From the NCBI GenBank assembly GCA_029783825.1, contig JAREIK010001468.1:3518261-3582260 (forward strand): 64,000 nt of DNA, in the 5' to 3' direction. The notes beneath the pieces were generated by a model. That model was not told the origin of the DNA and did not search any database. It worked only from the letters and a program-made list of their open reading frames with translations. Positions 1 to 7,484 of this stretch are shown here, piece by piece. The translations under genes were made by a program, and so were the position numbers. Origin of the DNA: Sapria himalayana. Taxonomy: Eukaryota; Streptophyta; Magnoliopsida; Malpighiales; Rafflesiaceae. Every line of letters begins with the position of its first letter. The stretch's first letter is position 1.

Positions 1-402
1 CGTGTCGGATGGTTGTGTTGGCAGCCGTATCCATGTCTATAGTGCCCGACGTCCGACGACGTCGGGTGGCCAACATCGTTGCATGGGCAACGTTGGCCAA
101 CATCGTGAATTAGGGGAGAGGCAGGGGCGGGCGTATTTGTGTTGGGATGTTGCATAAAATAAAATATTTTTATAAAATAAAATAAAATATTTTTATTTTA
201 TAAAATAAACAATATATATTTATTTTATATAATAAAATAATTTAATTTAATGTATTTTATAAAATACATAATATTTATAATTAATAATTTTTATTTTTAT
301 TTTTTTATCATGCCGTATCTTAACCGTATTTGTATTTTAGTTTTTTAGAATTTATCGTGTTCTCGTATCCAGCCGTGTCCGTGTCCGTGTCCGTGCTTCT
401 TA
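1..402. mobile_element. Right part of a Mutator-like TIR element (partial)
   Basis: The right end, near 370-402, reads CCGTGTCCGTGTCCGTGCTT, the inverse of the end AAGCACGGACACGG seen at 63881. The interior alternates a GC-rich block with AT stretches of the kind TATTTTATAAAATA, as in the complete copy at 54357-54926. The left end lies outside the window. No coding capacity is visible. The assignment to a non-autonomous Mutator-like family rests on the 11-bp target duplication of the 54-kb copy. Confidence 0.6.
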
Positions 403-1036
403 GGTTTTTATTTTTATTATATTTTTTGTTATGACAAATTTATATAATTTTTAATTGAATTATTCTCTCACATGGTGGTCTGCACTAGGTGTACATCCTA
501 ACATATCGAGATGAAATTTTTCATCTAAAATTAAATTGGTAGAAATAATTTATATGATCTATTTAATTAATAATTGATATTTTTTTGCTAATATCACATA
601 TTGGCTTCATGATCCTTTTCGTTGGTTTTTTTCATACTGCAATCAAAAGCAAGAAGTCATCACTCTAGACTAAATCAAGTGATGTGATGGGAGACTATAT
701 TTAGTTTAACCTCATTCTCCTAGGACTCATCGCGTGTCCAATTGGACATTGACCCTAGATTGCTCTTCTCTACACAATGCTCAAGGAGACCTCTCTCTTT
801 TTTCCACAAACTTAGCCAATTTAGTAGTATCAAATTCAACATATAAGTAGGGCCAATGGTTATGCTAAGTAATATTTGTATATTAGTATTAATCCATGCT
901 TATGGTGTCTAAAATTGTGCTCTCTTAGATTGTTAAAGTTAAACTAATTGTTTATCTTAAGAAATAAATAAAATGTATAACATAATTTTCTAGTTGAGAA
1001 CATACTCTGACAATACGATATGGTGCCCTGCTTCTT

Positions 1037-1078
<42 letters not shown>

Positions 1079-1118
1079 AAAATTGTTTGCTGATGCACCT
1101 TAAATTGGTGGACTGCAG
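403..1118. other. AT-rich stretch before the first visible exon
   Basis: No coding segment or RNA gene is recognised. A run of about 37 T residues (about 1039-1075) acts as an extreme polypyrimidine tract just before the acceptor CAG at 1116-1118. An in-frame TGA at 1077 shows that the exon cannot extend further left than this. The stretch is therefore either the end of an upstream intron or 5' flank. Confidence 0.6.
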
Positions 1119-1499
1119 GATGATGACAACCAGGTTAGCTACATGGCAGAGGTGAAAAGTGTAAATGATGTGCCTGAGAATTATAATAAATGTGCAGATC
1201 TTCATTACCAGCCCCAGGTCTCTCAGGGAGGGCCTGGAGTGGATAACAATATGAACAGTTCTGATTACTACTGCAATATTAAAAATAATGGCTACGAAGC
1301 TGAAGATTTTGGAGAATATAAAAATGAAGAAAAATATGACTATGATAACTCCGTCCAAAAAAATATCGAATTTAATAGCGTTAATAGCTACCCACTGAGG
1401 CCCGGCGCTCCAGATTGTGTCTACTATATGAAAAGCAGCACATGTAAATTTGGATCCAATTGCAAATTTAATCATCCAGTTCTCTCCGAGTTTGTTGAG
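1119..1499 (+). CDS. CCCH gene exon 1 in window (finger 1)
   Basis: The acceptor is CAG at 1116-1118 and the donor is GAG|GTAATT at 1499/1500. The exon encodes an Asn/Asp/Tyr-rich linker, then [10 protein letters not shown] and a finger with C-x8-C-x5-C-x3-H spacing ([12 protein letters not shown]). The first Met in frame is at 1143. If translation starts there, the exon is the first coding exon. If not, the protein begins upstream with DDDNQVSYM read through this exon. Confidence 0.75.
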
Positions 1500-4155
1500 G
1501 TAATTGATTATTTAATAAGTAAAAGTTTTTCTTGCTGATGATTTCATTTTGCTCTAGTGATCAAGAGATGGCATATCTGTGAAACAATCAAATTCCATTT
1601 TATTTTGTCATTGTTTTGACCTGTTTTTGTTCTTCTTCTTCTTCTCCACGGATGAAATCTTTTTCAGAGAAGACTAAAAGGGAACATCTTTACCCCTTGA
1701 ATCATGACGATTTCATTCTATTTTAGTGTTATTGAGATGACTTATGTGAGTAACAATCAAATTGCATGTTATTTTGCTAGTGCTTTTATTTGTTCTTGTT
1801 TTTGTTCTTCGTAGATGAAATTTTTTTTATAGAAAAGAGTGAAACAAAATATGTAAACACTACCATCTTGAAGATTTCATATTGTTTTAGTGATCTTGAG
1901 ATGATTTGTATGAAATTCTTGTTCTTGTTCTTATTCCTGTTCTTATTTTTGTTCTTATTCTTGTTCTTGTTCTCTACGGATACTGCCTTTTTCAGAAAAA
2001 GATTGTGAGGAAATATCTTTACACTTAGATAATGATGATTTCAATCTGTTTTAGTGATTATGAGATTGCTTATGTGCGAAACAATCAAATTTCGTGTTAT
2101 TTTCTTAATGTTTTGATTTGTTTTTGTTATTTGCGTATGAATTCTTTTTAGAAAAGACTGAAACGAAATATGTTTAGCTAACATAATGAAGATTTCATTT
2201 TGTTTTTGTGTTCAATGAGATGATTTATGTGTGAAACAATCAAATTGCATGTTATTTTTGTCAATGCATTATCTGTTCTTGTTCTTGTTCTTGTTTTTCA
2301 CAGATGGAGCCCTTCTCATAAAAGACATGAAATATGTTAGCGCAAGCATCATGATGATTTTGTTGTGTTTTAGTGATCATGAGATGGCTTATGTATGAGA
2401 ACTAAATTTCATTTTATTTTGTCAGTGCGTTGATTTGTTCTTTTTTTTTTTCTTTTTCTTCTTCACAGATGAACTCTTTTTCAGAAAATACTCAAAGAAA
2501 ATATGATAACACCAACAGTCATGAAGATCAAAATGATCAAAGTGTAGGAACCCAAGAGGACCAAGCTATGATTGAAAAGGACATCGAAGATGTCTATCTA
2601 AGCTATATAGTAAATATTAATAAGCAGAATCAGAGTGCTCCTCATCAAAGGGCACATTTCAACATTGATTGGCAAAATAGAAGCAATGCTGACCCTAATG
2701 CTAGCCATCTGTACCCGGTTAGACTCGGGGTCGCAGATTGTGCACATTTTATCAGAACTGGTACTTGTAAGTTTGGTTACAGCTGCAAGTTCAACCATCC
2801 TATGAGATGGAAAACACAGGTACCAATTTCTCATCCTCTCTTTGTTGTTATCAGAAATTCTTATCAGATTCTGCGTGCTGCTATTTGTGTAATCATGCGC
2901 GCATAACTTCTCAGCATGGTTTTGGAAATCAACATCTTTATTTGAAATCTGAAAGTGGAGCGAGCAGTGGAGTGTATTGTGAGAACATGCAGGAGGATAA
3001 CAGTGCTAATAATTTCATGGAGATGGCAAATGGGAATCAGCATCTTGATCCACAGTATGATTTTAATGGAGCTGAGGTGGCGCATGATTGGAGTTATTTC
3101 AATGGTGGAGCATATTCAAGCAATATGGAAAACAGTGGGGATTGTTACGGCAATGAAAATGGAGATCTGGGTCTCTGGAACATTGCCAATAACGAGTTCA
3201 ATGGTGCCTGCTCCTATCCTCTGAGAGAAGGAGCTCCAGATTGTGCATTCTACATGAAAACTGGCACGTGCAAGTTTGGGTTCAATTGCAAGTTTAACCA
3301 TCCTGTTCGATTCGATAGTCAGGTAAAGACCTGTGTCGTAGCCCACCTGCATGGTAACCGCGGCTCGCACCATGGACCAGGAAGTGGGTGCAGTCCACAT
3401 GGTCTGGTGCTGCCCAAAATGGGCAGTGCAGGCACAGAACGGCACTTTTGACACCTCTACTTTCTCTCGTGCTTTTATTTTAGAGATAACTCTACTAGGC
3501 ATGTCATTGTAAAATTGCGTTGGCTCTCTGAAATTCTCTTGTGTTCAGGTCCAGAGCTCCTTGCAGAAGACAGAGGGGGGTGAAAATGTCTGTAATTATC
3601 AGAATGGTTTGGATTTTGCTGGCGGAGAATGCTACGAGCAGTATAATGAAGTGCAGAGCTTGGATGGCAATCAGAATTATTGGAACATGCCCGTCGAGTC
3701 CTCTGAGGAGAATATACATCCACTCAGACCTGGAGTTGGAGATTGTGCATATTATATGAGAACTGGCACTTGCAAATTTGGGTCTCTTTGCAAATTTAAT
3801 CATCCTCCCATATGGAATAATCAGGTGAGACGCCTAATAACTACAATTATAATTATACCATTTAAGCATATAAATATATAAAAAAAATATTAAATTTATT
3901 ATAAAGTAGCTTGCTTTTTTTTTGTAATTTAATTTTTTATTACTACAATCTCTCTCTTCTTTCTCTATTGCCCTTTCCCTCTCTCTCTCTCTCTTGCTCT
4001 CTCTCTCTCTCTCTCATTCTTTACTTATGTTTTCTAAATGATCACTAGTGTTTTGTGAATTTGGATAAACATGTAATTCTAATGTTTTAACATTTTCACA
4101 CAATGTCACATATTAATGTTTGTCATTTGTAGTTTATATATATATATATACACAT

Positions 4156-4188
<33 letters not shown>

Positions 4189-7100
4189 CTATTGTATATA
4201 TATATAGTGTATATATATCATGATAAATATTATAGTATACACATACTTTTGTTACATATGCATAGATAAAGGAGGGAGAGAGATGAGGGAAAGAAAAAGT
4301 TATATTTTGAGCGAGATAGTGAGGTGGAAAAATAGAGGATAGGGAGGGAGATGGTGGGGGTTGATGAACATTGCAATTTTACATAAATTTATTATATAAT
4401 CTATAATATTTTTAATTATAATATATTTATAATAAATATATTAATACAAAATTAGTTAATAATTATATCCATAAATAATGATAATTTATGTCCAAAACAT
4501 TTATATTATAATTTTTAAAATAATAATAATTACATTAAAATTATATCCATAAATAAATGCAATATGTGTTGAATTTAAGTGTTGAGAAGACTCTAAATTG
4601 TTTCACAATTATTATTAGCTTATTTACGAATAAATAAATTACTCATAAAATTAATTATTTTCAGATGAATTCTTCTTCACTTGGAAGAGCAGAAGAAACA
4701 TGCCATGTCGGCCAGATAGATCAACAATGTAGCTGGAACTCTGGGAGCAGGGACGCCCATGGAGCTTATGATAACAGCACAGATAACAATTCCAATAATT
4801 TTGTAGCTAACACTGATGGTTATGCAGATTTCAATCAGAATTCTGATTTTGAAATTGCCGAGGAACACCAAATCCTTGGTGATTCAAATGGAGGGGAATG
4901 TTTTGATAATGGCGTTGACAATGAGGAATGTGCCATTATGAAAAAAGAGTTTGTTGATGATAAACATCTGCTTGTCAGAGCTGGAGCTCAAGATTGTGCC
5001 TACTATATGAAACTCGGCACCTGTAACCATGGTGCTAATTGCAAGTTTAATCATGCCATTATATTCGACAGTGAGGTAAGCTTAATCCTTCTCTCATCCG
5101 CCCTTCCATTCGTTGTGAGTGATTATTTTATTTGTGGCAATGATTAACTTATGTGTGCGTGCATATTATATTTATTATTATTTTTTGTTTTTTTATAAAA
5201 TTTTTGAGAAAATTTAATAGAAATAATTTAGAATTAATTTATACGACAATAATTAACTTATGTGCACCTGCATATTTTATTTGTTATTATTATTTTTTTG
5301 TATTTTTATAAAATTTGAGAAAATTTACTAGAAATAATTTAGAATTAATTTATGTGACAATAATTAATTTATGTGCACATGCATATTTTATTTGTTATTA
5401 TTATTTTTTGTTTTTTTATAAAATTTTTGAGAAAATTTGATAGAAATAATTTATAATTAATTTATGCGACAATAATTAACTTATGTGCACCTGCATATTT
5501 TATTTGTTATTATTATTTTTTTGTATTTTTATAAAATTTTTGAGAAAATTTACTAGAAATAATTTAGAATTAATCTATGTGACAATAATTAACTTATGTG
5601 CACATGCATATTTTATATGTTATTATTATTTTTTTGTTTTTTTATAAAAAATTTGAGAAAATTTACTATAAATAATTTAGAATTAATTTATGTGACTATA
5701 AAAAACTTATGGGCATGTGCATATTTTATTTGTTATTATTATTTATTTGTTTTTTTATAAAATTTTTGAGAAAATTTACTAAAATTAATTTAGAATTAAT
5801 TTATGTGACAATAATTAACTTATCTGCACATGCATATTTTATATGTTATTATTATTTTTTTGTTTTTTTATAAAATTTACTATAAATAATTTAGAATTAA
5901 TTCATGTGACTATAATTAACTTATGGGCACGTGCATATTTTATTTGTTATTATTATTTTTTTGTTTTTTTATAAAAATTTTGAGAAAATTTACTAGAAAT
6001 AATTTAGAATTAATTTATGTGCACATGCATATTTTATTTGTTATTATTATTTATTTGTTTTTTTATAAAATTTTTGAGAAAATTTACTAGAAATAATTTA
6101 GAATTAATTTATGTGACAATAATTAACTTATGTGCACATGCATATTTTATATGTTATTATTATTTTTTTGTTTTTTTATAAAATTTTTGAGAAAATTTAC
6201 TATAAATAATTTAGAATTAATTCATGTGACTAATTAACTTATGGGCACGTGCATATTTTATTTGTTATTATTATTTTTTTGTTTTTTTATAAAAATTGAG
6301 AAAATTTACTAGAAATAATTTAGAATTAATTTATGTGCACATGCATATTTTATTTGTTATTATTATTTATTTGTTTTTTTATAAAATTTTTGAGAAAATT
6401 TACTAGAAATAATTTAGAATTAATTTATGTGACAATAATTAACTTATGTGCACATGCATATTATATATGTTATTATTATTTTTTTGTTTTTTTATAAAAT
6501 TTTTGAGAAAATTTACTATAAATAATTTAGAATTAATTCATGTGACTATAATTAACTTATGGGCACGTGCATATTTTATTTGTTATTATTATTTTTTTGT
6601 TTTTTTATAAAAATTTTGAGAAAATTTACTAGAATTAATTTATGTGGCAATAAATTGGTGATTAACCCAAGTTCCATCATTTAGTATCTCATAATAATTT
6701 TTAAAATTAAATATATTTTGACAAAAGCAACATCTAGGTAAGTGATAATGCGACAAGTCTTCATTCCTAGCATGAATTGGAGGCTATGTCTTGATGTGAC
6801 GACGACTGTGCCAGTCTAAATGATGTATGTTCAGGGCTTGTGACTTGTCAAATGTCTTCTTCTCTACTTTTGTAAGTAGTATTATTGAGATATTAATTCC
6901 TATGATTATGACAAACATTTAATCGATCCTATTTTTTGTGATTGTTAATATGTGGAATAATTTTTCGATATAATTTCATTGTGACGACAATGGTTTGATG
7001 CTTTTTATGTTTTTCAATATGATTTAGTCATTATAGTATGAAAAGCTAGGTGAGCCTTTTTCTTCATACTAACACACACACGCGCGCACACACACACACA

Positions 7101-7447
7101 TATAAGTATATATTTCTAAGTGTGTGTGTGTGATATCACAAATGTTAATCACTCAGCCTTTAATGTTCTTGTATTGTATGCATCTATTCGAGGTGTAATG
7201 TATTGGTGCTATGATACTTATTTTTGTCTAGTTATTAAGATATTAACTTCTCCTAATTCTTGTTCTTAGAAGTGATGGCCATTGAGTAACACACACACAC
7301 ACATGTATATCTCGTGTGTGTGTGTGTGTGTGTGAGATACCTCAAATGATAATCACTCAACCTTTAATGGTAGTTATTGGGATATTAACTTCTCCTACTT
7401 GTTCTATGCTGAAGTGTTGTCCATTGTGCATGATCTTAACACACGCT

Positions 7448-7484
<37 letters not shown>

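Noticed and set aside
5145..6650. Regular repeats resembling a CRISPR-like array
   Set aside because: The units are contiguous with no unique spacers and the genome is eukaryotic; it is a satellite.
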